A DNA stretch of 9,180 nt from Chitinophagaceae bacterium. Its GTDB lineage: Bacteria > Bacteroidota > Bacteroidia > Chitinophagales > Chitinophagaceae. The stretch is from the NCBI GenBank assembly GCA_025963615.1, contig JAOQAL010000208.1, forward strand, positions 1 through 9,180, given 5' to 3'. Shown here piece after piece: positions 1 to 5,785 of this stretch. Numbering within the stretch: the stretch's first letter is position 1; every line of letters begins with the position of its first letter. The position numbers and the translations under genes were made by a program. The notes beneath the pieces are model-generated. The model did not search any database. It was not told the DNA's origin and was given only the letters and a program-made list of their open reading frames with translations.

Positions 1-273
1 CGGCAATAAGGTGATTAATTCATTGGTTCCGGCAGCCGACTCACCTTCGATCAATAATGTCATATTTTTTTGCCATCCCGCAAATGAAATTGCATAGCCA
101 TCCATGGAAGATTGCGGATAGAAAGGAATATCAATGGTAGCAAATACATCGATCGCTGATACAAGTCCTGCAGCCTTTTGGAATGGGAGCCATTCAGGGG
201 ATAGTGTTTTTGTATGTTCCCGGATTAATTTCCTGGCTTCCCCAACCGGGATTAAATTTAGGGCCATGTTCAT
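1..273 (-). CDS. moeA: Molybdopterin molybdenumtransferase MoeA, N-terminal 91 residues (cut by window edge)
   Basis: MoeA inserts molybdate into adenylylated molybdopterin in the cytoplasm, the last common step of Moco synthesis. Only the first 91 codons are here; the reading frame is open to base 1. The diagnostic segment is IDIPFYPQSSMDGYAI at residues 47-62, matching the family pattern DxPxFxxSAMDGYA with Ser in place of the usual first Ala. It is preceded by an amphipathic start (LIPVGEARKLI) and KAAGLVSAIDV, also typical of MoeA. The start at 273 has an in-frame alternative two codons later (267); neither has a Shine-Dalgarno. The gene begins 43 bases after the stop of the TonB receptor on the same strand with no convincing terminator between, so co-transcription with the receptor is likely. 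The family call is firm; whether the rest of the gene is intact cannot be seen. Confidence 0.9.
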   Translation of the reverse strand, partial: MNMALNLIPVGEARKLIREHTKTLSPEWLPFQKAAGLVSAIDVFATIDIPFYPQSSMDGYAISFAGWQKNMTLLIEGESAAGTNELITLLP

Positions 274-276
274 TTT

Positions 277-292
277 ATTTGTTCTTACAAAT
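277..292 (-). repeat. Perfect short inverted repeat just before moeA
   Basis: ATTTGT-TCTT-ACAAAT reads as a perfect 6+4+6 dyad, ending three bases before the moeA start codon. It could be a small hairpin affecting moeA translation, a protein-binding dyad, or chance in AT-rich DNA. It has no T-tract in the right place to be a terminator for the receptor gene. Confidence 0.35.
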
Positions 293-316
293 TAACGCTA
301 TCCTGCTGTCAGTTGG

Positions 317-2878
317 TTATTTCAGGCCATAAGAAACAGTTATATAATAAAAGCCTCCGATCCGCGGACCACCTGCTATGGAATAGTAATAACGGTTCAG
401 TAAATTACTGGCGCCTGTTTTTATCCTGACCTTGGTTTTTGTAAACAGGTAACTGAGCTGTGCATCCACTACGGCATAAGCTGCGACCCGGGCGTTTACC
501 AGGAATGATTGCCAGTAATAACTGGTTTGCCATTTGAATGTAATACCCGCGCCGAAATTTTTGTAAATATTTTCATTGGCAAGCGAGATGTTTGTTATCC
601 ATTCGGGGGTATTGAAGCCATCTTCCAATCCGTCTTCATTTACGGATTTTTTCAGCCTGGAATAAGACGTATTGGCCCTTGCTGCGTAACCCTGTTTGAA
701 ATGATAAATTAACCCGGCGCTGAAACCGTAATTGTGAACAATAGTCTGCGAATTCGTCCACATCCGGTAAGGATTTTGTTTTGTTTTATCATATAAAAAA
801 TAAGGAATACTGTCTGCGATATGGGTATTGGGCACATTCATATTTGCCTGCGCGATAAATGAGCGGTATTTATTGAAATACAGGTCGGCGTCGGTAAACA
901 ACTTTCCTTTCAATATGACTCCTTTATAGCCAGCCTCAAAAGCATTGATATGTTCCGGTAGTATATAGGTATAGGGATTCTTTTTTAATAATGATTTATT
1001 CTTTTCAATGGAGGCGTTTTTCGATAAGCCGTTCTGATTAATATCAGATAAAACAGCGGATTGGAATGCCGCAATCGATGATTGCAGCCACGCATTTTCA
1101 AAAACTCCGCTGGACATCGCCGGTAATCCACCGACTCTTTTTACGCCTCCACTGTTTACATTAGAATAGGCTTCAAACAGGCTCGGGTAACGGTAACCGC
1201 TCTGGAATGATACCCTGAAATTATGATTATAGACCGGTGAATAAACCGCGGTAAAACGGGGGTTGAACAACATAGAGAAATAATCATTTTTATCGCCCCG
1301 GAGAATAGCGCCTATTTTCAGTTTGTTATTCAAAATTGTTTTTGTGAGGGATAAAAAACCTCCTGTTTTACTATAATGGATATGGTCGTATTCGTTTCCT
1401 TTTACCGGGTTGATAAAATAATTACCATCGGGAACGATAATATAGGTTCTGTGATCGAAACCTGCAAGTACTTCCAACCCTGTATTCTTTTTCAGGTCAT
1501 GCAACAGGCTTTTCGTAAGATTCCATTGCGCTTCCGCCTGAATGAAACTTGCCTTGACACGTAAGGCGGCGCCTTCATCCCAATTATTAATGTCCTGCAG
1601 TTTTTGCAAAACCTGGTTGAATGCAGGAGTTCCCGGTTCATAGCGGCCTGCATCTGCGAATGCTCTTGCCTGGTGGTGTGCGGCCGCAATAGCAGCGCCT
1701 GCCTGTACTGCCGTGTTAAATCCTGTTGTATAATCTTTATACCAGTCTGTATCGGGTTTGTAATTACGATCTATGTTTTCGGCCATAGAACGGAGGTTAT
1801 AGGACTTGCCGGTATTTTCACTATTATAGTACAGTTTAGCCTGCCATGATTTTGATTGAAACTGCAGTGCCTGTTGCTGTAAAAAATAATCCTGCAAACG
1901 GAAACGGTTTGCCCGTTGGTAAACATTATCCAGCACGGCCAGATGAAATGTATACGTTATTGTATTTTGATCACGGAATTTATAGTAGAAACCGGCGTCT
2001 GCCTTTATGTTTTGTAAGGAATAATCAACAACATCTTTTTCCGCATAGCCGGTTCTTGACACAACATAATTTTTTCCCTGTAATGAAATCGTCTTTCTGT
2101 CCGAGGATTCGTTGCCATAACTGTTAAGGGGATCAGCGCCAGGATTATCAAGCCCTGTAAGATTTGTACTGGTATTGGCAGTTGGATTCTGATCGGCATA
2201 ATTATCAGCGATCCAGTCAGATCCCCGCGTATAGGTGGCATTGACTTTAAAAGCAAAACGTTGATTGACGACACGCGCAAAGCGAATGCTGGTCTCAGAA
2301 AAAATCCTTGGATCGCTGCCGGCATCACCAACATGCGTCACACCTGTCTTTTGCATGAAAGAAAGGCCGGGTGACGTAAAAGGATTTCTTGTAGAGATAT
2401 TGGCAAGACCATTTATCGTATTCATTCCATATAAGGCAGAAGCTACTCCCGGAAGAATTTCAACATTCTCAATATCAAGATCACCGGGCCCTAATGAGCT
2501 GCCGACCGGGCTGCCGATATGGGGTGATTCCATATCCATGCCATCGACTAATTGAGCAAAGCGGACATTCGTGGTGTTCGCAAAGCCTCTTGTATTCAAT
2601 ATGCGGAAACCCAAACCGGGTGTAATCATCTGAACGCCTTTCATGTTTTCCAATGCATCAAAGAACGAAGGAGCCGCAGCATTTCTGAAATAAGCTTCAT
2701 TTACCTTTTCAACACTAGCCGGTGATTGTAATATTTTTTCGGGTATCCGGGAAGCGTAAACGGTTACTTCATTCAGCAATTTCATCGCCATGGAATCTTC
2801 CTGCTTCGTGCGGATGGTATCCTGGGCAGATAAAGAAAATATAGTGAAACAGAAAGCAGTAGTCAGAAAAGCACGCAT
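317..2878 (-). CDS. TonB-dependent outer-membrane receptor, probably linked to molybdenum supply
   Basis: Outer-membrane beta-barrel of about 853 residues that would import a ligand using TonB energy. From the upstream ATG at 2896 it would be 859; residue numbers here use that longer form. I prefer the ATG at 2878 (Met7): it gives a compact signal peptide, MRAFLTTAFCFTIFSLSA then Q, and the upstream ATG lies inside a predicted -7 promoter element and a ModE-like operator. A TonB-box-like NEVTVYASR is at 42-50, followed by a plug domain to about residue 170 containing LNTRGF, VDGMD and VEILPGVASALYG. The rest is barrel, ending in a strand YYITVSYGLK. There is no N-terminal carboxypeptidase-like domain, so it is not SusC-like. 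It lies between a ModE-like regulator and moeA. The ligand (molybdate, a Mo chelate, a siderophore or another metal complex) is inferred only from context. Confidence 0.9.
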   Translation of the reverse strand: MRAFLTTAFCFTIFSLSAQDTIRTKQEDSMAMKLLNEVTVYASRIPEKILQSPASVEKVNEAYFRNAAAPSFFDALENMKGVQMITPGLGFRILNTRGFANTTNVRFAQLVDGMDMESPHIGSPVGSSLGPGDLDIENVEILPGVASALYGMNTINGLANISTRNPFTSPGLSFMQKTGVTHVGDAGSDPRIFSETSIRFARVVNQRFAFKVNATYTRGSDWIADNYADQNPTANTSTNLTGLDNPGADPLNSYGNESSDRKTISLQGKNYVVSRTGYAEKDVVDYSLQNIKADAGFYYKFRDQNTITYTFHLAVLDNVYQRANRFRLQDYFLQQQALQFQSKSWQAKLYYNSENTGKSYNLRSMAENIDRNYKPDTDWYKDYTTGFNTAVQAGAAIAAAHHQARAFADAGRYEPGTPAFNQVLQKLQDINNWDEGAALRVKASFIQAEAQWNLTKSLLHDLKKNTGLEVLAGFDHRTYIIVPDGNYFINPVKGNEYDHIHYSKTGGFLSLTKTILNNKLKIGAILRGDKNDYFSMLFNPRFTAVYSPVYNHNFRVSFQSGYRYPSLFEAYSNVNSGGVKRVGGLPAMSSGVFENAWLQSSIAAFQSAVLSDINQNGLSKNASIEKNKSLLKKNPYTYILPEHINAFEAGYKGVILKGKLFTDADLYFNKYRSFIAQANMNVPNTHIADSIPYFLYDKTKQNPYRMWTNSQTIVHNYGFSAGLIYHFKQGYAARANTSYSRLKKSVNEDGLEDGFNTPEWITNISLANENIYKNFGAGITFKWQTSYYWQSFLVNARVAAYAVVDAQLSYLFTKTKVRIKTGASNLLNRYYYSIAGGPRIGGFYYITVSYGLK

Positions 2879-2884
2879 AAAAAG

Positions 2885-2908
2885 CGTTATTTCCATAAAT
2901 ATATAACG
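2885..2908 (-). promoter_or_regulatory. ModE-like operator at the TonB receptor promoter
   Basis: Plus-strand arms CGTTATTT (2885-2892) and ATATAACG (2901-2908) flank an 8-base spacer; 7 of 8 arm pairs are complementary. As I recall it, the E. coli modA operator has the arms CGTTATAT and ACATAACG with the same 8-base spacer. The site overlaps the predicted -7 element and start point of the receptor gene and ends six bases before the preferred start codon at 2878. That position suits repression. A ModE-type protein is encoded immediately upstream. Binding is inferred, not shown. Confidence 0.7.
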
Positions 2909-2926
2909 ATTTCGAAAAAGGTCAAA
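2896..2926 (-). promoter_or_regulatory. Predicted Bacteroidota-type promoter of the TonB receptor
   Basis: On the minus strand, TTTG (2926-2923) is followed after 19 bases by TATATTTA (2903-2896). This fits the Bacteroidota pattern TTTG / TAnnTTTG with one mismatch in the last base. Transcription would begin near 2890, giving a leader of about 12 bases to the start at 2878. The -7 element lies inside the ModE-like palindrome. Confidence 0.5.
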
Positions 2927-3003
2927 AATGAATTTCAGTCAGGCAACCGAAATTTTCAGATAGATATTTATTGTCGCACTTTCAAAACTATAAACCAGCC
3001 AGG

Positions 3004-3372
3004 TCAATCCATCTTGCCCGTTTCTTTCTCGAGGAATTTTTTAAACCTTTCCCGCAACAGCCGGTAACGGTCAATCAATTCTTTTGCTTCGTCAGAAATA
3101 ACAGAGCCCCCACCTTTCGGGCCTCCCGTTTGTGTTATGACGAGCGGTTGTAATGACTGCTCATTGAGCGTTGTAATTATTTCCCAGGATTTTTTATACG
3201 ACATATGCATCTCTCTTGCCGCCTGGTTGATGGAGCCTGTCTTTCCGATCCTCTCGAGTAATTCGAGAGGGCCCGGTCCGAAAAAACGATGGCCATCACA
3301 TTCAATCCACAGGCTTCCGTTTACGGAAATTTTTTTATTCTTTTTTAAAATTCGTTTGATTGATTTCGGCAT
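3004..3372 (-). CDS. ModE N-terminal-domain winged-helix regulator without molybdate-binding domain
   Basis: A 122-residue DNA-binding protein of the ModE N-terminal (LysR-like winged helix) family. After a basic start, the strand SVNGSLWIECDGHRFFGPG (16-34) leads to the helix-turn-helix GSINQAAREMHMSYKKSW (46-63). This resembles the ModE signature GSISQxAKxxxISYKxAW, including the SYKxxW recognition helix. The wing TGGPKGGGSVIS and a helix LIDRYRLLRERFKKFL follow, then the protein ends. E. coli ModE is about 260 residues, with two MOP/TOBE domains that bind molybdate; these are absent, so either another protein senses the metal or the effector differs. It sits between moaA and the TonB receptor, and two palindromes resembling ModE operators lie in front of those genes. 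A weak -7 match, TATCTTTT, is at 3388-3381. It may also share transcription with moaA across a 96-base gap. Confidence 0.88.
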   Translation of the reverse strand: MPKSIKRILKKNKKISVNGSLWIECDGHRFFGPGPLELLERIGKTGSINQAAREMHMSYKKSWEIITTLNEQSLQPLVITQTGGPKGGGSVISDEAKELIDRYRLLRERFKKFLEKETGKMD

Positions 3373-3468
3373 AGTAAAAGAAAAGATAGGAATTATTTTT
3401 TGTAGCCGGTAAACGGGTTACTTAGGAGCCCTGTTCGTGACCTGGTTGGAAAGAGGAGCCGGGTCGAT

Positions 3469-4449
3469 TCACCCCCCAATCGTTATCATACTCCTGTTAT
3501 TGATATCTTCCGCATGCAGGTGCTCAAAATCAGTCGTAAACTGTCCACCGAGTTCTTTGGCTTTGCTCCGGATGCTTTGATGAATGAGCGGCGTTACATC
3601 TTCGCCACGGCGGAAGGCGGATAACAAGTCAGTTTCTTCCTTTGAAAATAAACAGTTCTTCAGCTTGCCATCGGCAGTCAGACGCATCCGGTTGCAGCCA
3701 CTGCAGAAAGGTGCGCTCATGGTACTGATTATTGCAAAGGTGCCAGCATGTCCGGGTACCGTGTAAGCTTTGGCGGTATCGTGTTTATCATTTTCCAGGG
3801 GAATAAATGAATATTTTTCTTCAATCACTTTCAGCATTTGCTGCCAGGTAAATACTTTATTGCTTGTCCATTTGTTTCCCGTGAATGGCATGAATTCAAT
3901 AAACCGTACATGCACCGGTTCATATTTTGTCCATTCCACAAAATCGATGATCTCATTTTCATTAAGCCCTTTCATTACAACCATATTCACTTTGACATGA
4001 AAATTATTTTTCACCATCATCTGAATATTATCATATACCAGCTTAAACTGATCACGGCGGGTAATCAGGGTAAACTTATCCGATTGTAAGGTATCCAGGC
4101 TGATATTCAGTGAATGAACATTCGCTTCTTTCAGCGCATCGGCGAATTCATGCAGTCTTGTAGCATTGGTGGTGAGTGTAAGATTAACTTTTAATTTTGC
4201 CAAGCGCAGGATAATGTCGGCAGCATCTTTACGAACCAGGGGCTCACCGCCGGTAAGCCTTATTTTATTAACGCCAAGATCCACGAATGTTTTTCCCAAT
4301 GCTTCAATCTCGTCAGCCTGCATCAAACGGGAAGCGGGTGTAAAAACATAATCCTCTTCCGGCATGCAATAAAAGCAACGGAGATTGCAGTTATCGGTAA
4401 GCGAAATCCGCAGGTAATTATGAATCCGGTTGTAATTGTCAATAATCAT
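3469..4449 (-). CDS. moaA: GTP 3',8-cyclase MoaA (Moco biosynthesis, radical SAM)
   Basis: Catalyses the radical rearrangement of GTP to 3',8-cyclo-7,8-dihydro-GTP, which MoaC converts to cyclic pyranopterin monophosphate. At 326 residues it has the family's usual length. The radical SAM cluster motif is C21-x3-C25-x2-C28 in LTDNCNLRCFYCMP. GGEP, which helps bind SAM, is at 67-70. The C-terminal cluster that binds GTP is C249-x2-C252-x13-C266 in FCSGCNRMRLTADGKLKNC. The chain ends in SMITIGG, with the double glycine needed by this family. The start is fixed by the conserved opening (NYNRIHNYLRISLTD). There is no Shine-Dalgarno. It is the first gene of the minus-strand group and diverges from coxG across 218 bases that hold a ModE-like operator and a -7 element. 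All catalytic residues I can check are present. Confidence 0.97.
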   Translation of the reverse strand: MIIDNYNRIHNYLRISLTDNCNLRCFYCMPEEDYVFTPASRLMQADEIEALGKTFVDLGVNKIRLTGGEPLVRKDAADIILRLAKLKVNLTLTTNATRLHEFADALKEANVHSLNISLDTLQSDKFTLITRRDQFKLVYDNIQMMVKNNFHVKVNMVVMKGLNENEIIDFVEWTKYEPVHVRFIEFMPFTGNKWTSNKVFTWQQMLKVIEEKYSFIPLENDKHDTAKAYTVPGHAGTFAIISTMSAPFCSGCNRMRLTADGKLKNCLFSKEETDLLSAFRRGEDVTPLIHQSIRSKAKELGGQFTTDFEHLHAEDINNRSMITIGG

Positions 4450-4469
4450 TATTATTCAGGATGGTATGT

Positions 4470-4477
4470 CAAAGTTA
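4470..4477 (-). promoter_or_regulatory. Predicted -7 element for moaA
   Basis: The minus strand reads TAACTTTG, a full match to the Bacteroidota -7 pattern TAnnTTTG, 20 bases before the moaA start codon. No good -33 TTTG lies at the expected distance; only a GTTG 12 bases upstream was found. If this element is used, the ModE-like palindrome would be centred near -42, a place where activators often bind. Confidence 0.4.
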
Positions 4478-4494
4478 TCTATTTTCCGTCAACA

Positions 4495-4518
4495 CGTTCT
4501 ATTCTTAAAAATATAACG
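4495..4518 (-). promoter_or_regulatory. ModE-like operator upstream of moaA
   Basis: Plus-strand arms CGTTCTAT (4495-4502) and ATATAACG (4511-4518) around an 8-base spacer; 7 of 8 arm pairs are complementary. The geometry is identical to the palindrome at 2885-2908, and the right arm plus flank (ATATAACGATT) is repeated exactly in both. It lies 45 bases before moaA, upstream of the predicted -7 element. Activation of moaA is plausible because E. coli ModE activates its moa operon; this is inference. Confidence 0.68.
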
Positions 4519-4637
4519 ATTGGTACCCCAAAAGGGCTTTTAAAATCAAAGTGATTAACAAAAATAAATTAATAAGGTAATAGAAGTTTTGCTAACTTAA
4601 TAGGGAATTTGCTGCGACGGTTGTGATAAAGTCAACG

Positions 4638-4661
4638 GGTTTTCTTTAACGCCATATAACT
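4638..4661 (+). promoter_or_regulatory. Weak third ModE-like palindrome before coxG
   Basis: Arms GGTTTTCT (4638-4645) and ATATAACT (4654-4661) with an 8-base spacer match the CGTTATAT-N8-ATATAACG pattern at 12 of 16 arm positions. It ends six bases before the coxG start, the same gap as between the receptor operator and its preferred start. The match is much poorer than the other two and could be chance in AT-rich DNA. Confidence 0.28.
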
Positions 4662-4667
4662 TTTGCT

Positions 4668-5117
4668 ATGCAGCTGACCGGTAAGCATATAATAAATGCG
4701 GCCCCCGCTGTAGTTTGGGCGATGCTTATGGATACGGATACCCTAGCCAGGATTGTGCCTGGTATTTCACGGTTAGAAAAGACAGGGGATCATACTTTCA
4801 ACTCAATTCTTGAGATCAAACTAGGCCCGGTAAACAGTTCATTTACGGGCAATCTTCAATTGGAAAATGTAATAGTACAAAAAGGATTTACGCTCCGGGG
4901 ACAGCAGAATAGCAAAATCGGTAATGCCAGCGCGGCTTTAAAAATCGGATTATCTCTTGTAAACGCCGTGCAGACAGAAGTTGCTTTCAATGGAGATATC
5001 AGGTTATCTGGTTTGCTCGCTACGATGGGACAGCGGATTATGAGCGGTGTAGCGAATACACTATCGAAACAGTTTTTTGCAAATCTGGAAAAGGAAGTGG
5101 AAAAAGCAAATGTGTAA
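4668..5117 (+). CDS. coxG: CoxG-family SRPBCC protein
   Basis: A 149-residue single-domain SRPBCC (START-like) protein of the CO dehydrogenase subunit G family. Visible family features are AAPAVVWAMLMDTDTLARIVPG at the N-terminus, LEIKLGPVNSSFTGNLQLE in the middle, and FNGDIRLSGLLATMGQRI leading into a C-terminal helix (SKQFFANLEKEVEK). In Oligotropha, CoxG is about 205 residues with a C-terminal hydrophobic anchor and recruits CO dehydrogenase to the membrane; more recent work on mycobacterial CoxG links it to quinone handling. Here the protein stops after the domain with no membrane segment, so it is probably soluble. It precedes coxS, coxL and coxM on the same strand and likely serves that enzyme. 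The start has no Shine-Dalgarno, and the gene ends in two successive stop codons (TAATAA). Expression could be separated from coxS by the structured spacer that follows. Confidence 0.85.
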   Translation: MQLTGKHIINAAPAVVWAMLMDTDTLARIVPGISRLEKTGDHTFNSILEIKLGPVNSSFTGNLQLENVIVQKGFTLRGQQNSKIGNASAALKIGLSLVNAVQTEVAFNGDIRLSGLLATMGQRIMSGVANTLSKQFFANLEKEVEKANV

Positions 5118-5127
5118 TAAGGTTTTG

Positions 5128-5172
5128 AACCTGGAGGATCACCGGAAATTTACCAGGTTTCACGGTGATCCT
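5128..5172 (+). repeat. Two interleaved perfect inverted repeats between coxG and coxS
   Basis: Pair one: AACCTGG (5128-5134) with CCAGGTT (5153-5159). Pair two: AGGATCACCG (5135-5144) with CGGTGATCCT (5163-5172). The arms alternate, so the RNA could form two competing hairpins or, with difficulty, a pseudoknot: no bases separate the first two arms. Pair two can be extended inside its loop by GAAA (5145-5148) and TTTC (5158-5161). No T-tract follows, so it is not a standard intrinsic terminator. It starts ten bases after the coxG stop codon. Confidence 0.6.
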
Positions 5173-5284
5173 ACGGTTCCTGTTTGCTGAATAGAATTAT
5201 TAAACCATGAAAGAATTGGACACCGATAGTTATAACAGAAGTCGGTATGCTAATCTTCTTATAAATTTTTAAAAAGTAAATTCC

Positions 5285-5785
5285 ATGAGCATTAAAATTA
5301 GTGTAACGGTAAACGGTGTTAAACACCACGACCGGGTGGAGCCACGATTGCTGCTGGTGCATTACCTGCGGGATGTGTTGCGGCTTACCGGTACTCATGT
5401 TGGCTGCGATACAAGCAGTTGCGGCGCCTGCACCATTCATGTGAACGGTAAAGCGGCCAAAAGTTGTACGCTGTTGGCTGTGCAGGCGGATAAAACAAAG
5501 ATAATCACCATTGAAGGTCTGGCGGAAGATGATATGATGCATCCATTGCAGGAAGCATTTAAAGAATGTCATGGATTGCAATGTGGCTTCTGCACGCCGG
5601 GGATGATTATGACAGCCGCTGATTTGCTACAGCATAATTCCAAACCAACAGAAGAAGAAATCCGGGCAGCGTTGAAAGGAAATTATTGCCGCTGCACAGG
5701 CTATCATAATATCGTTAAGTCTGTTCAGTATGCGGCTGCTAAAATGAAAGCTGCAAAAAAGCCAAAGAAGGAGGTCGTCCTATGA
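5285..5785 (+). CDS. coxS: Molybdenum hydroxylase small subunit, two [2Fe-2S] clusters (CoxS-like)
   Basis: The iron-sulfur subunit of a xanthine oxidase-family hydroxylase; it carries electrons from Moco in the large subunit to FAD in the medium subunit. At 166 residues it has the normal length. The plant-type ferredoxin cluster is held by C41, C46, C49 and C61 (GCDTSSCGAC and SC), and the helical-domain cluster by C100, C103, C135 and C137 (QCGFCTPGM and NYCRCTGYHN). All eight ligands are present. The start follows an AT-rich leader without a Shine-Dalgarno. The lysine-rich tail (KAAKKPKKEVVL) is encoded by the bases that form a strong ribosome-binding site for coxL, and the stop overlaps the coxL start as ATGA. 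The gene could equally be named xdhC-like or iorA-like; the symbol follows its coxG and form II coxL neighbours. Confidence 0.93.
   Translation: MSIKISVTVNGVKHHDRVEPRLLLVHYLRDVLRLTGTHVGCDTSSCGACTIHVNGKAAKSCTLLAVQADKTKIITIEGLAEDDMMHPLQEAFKECHGLQCGFCTPGMIMTAADLLQHNSKPTEEEIRAALKGNYCRCTGYHNIVKSVQYAAAKMKAAKKPKKEVVL
5768..5774 (+). promoter_or_regulatory. Strong Shine-Dalgarno for coxL inside coxS
   Basis: AAGGAGG, within the longer 16S-complementary run AAGAAGGAGGT, lies seven bases before the coxL ATG. No other gene start in this window has a recognisable Shine-Dalgarno, which is normal for Bacteroidota. Combined with the ATGA overlap, it fixes the coxL start at 5782. Confidence 0.75.

Noticed and set aside
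274..297. Possible ModE-like site before moeA (CGTTAATT on the minus strand)
   Set aside because: One arm matches 6 of 8 but the other only 2 of 8 at the required spacing; moeA is probably transcribed from the receptor promoter.
2005..2334. Open frame of 109 codons inside the TonB receptor gene on the same strand
   Set aside because: Out-of-frame shadow of the receptor coding sequence with no recognisable domain.
2983..2990. Perfect TAGTTTTG (-7 pattern) on the minus strand, just after the ModE-like gene
   Set aside because: No TTTG at a suitable upstream distance, and it would give a leader of about 100 bases; the TTTG-N19-TATATTTA pair closer to the receptor gene fits better. It remains a possible second promoter.
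3424..3460. Direct repeat AGGAGCC (3424-3430 and 3454-3460) between moaA and the ModE-like gene
   Set aside because: Seven bases, two copies, no further structure; no reason to think it is functional.
5222..5246. ACCGA-N15-TCGGT inverted repeat around a GTTATAAC core before coxS
   Set aside because: Five-base arms only and off-register core; likely chance, and it does not match the ModE geometry.
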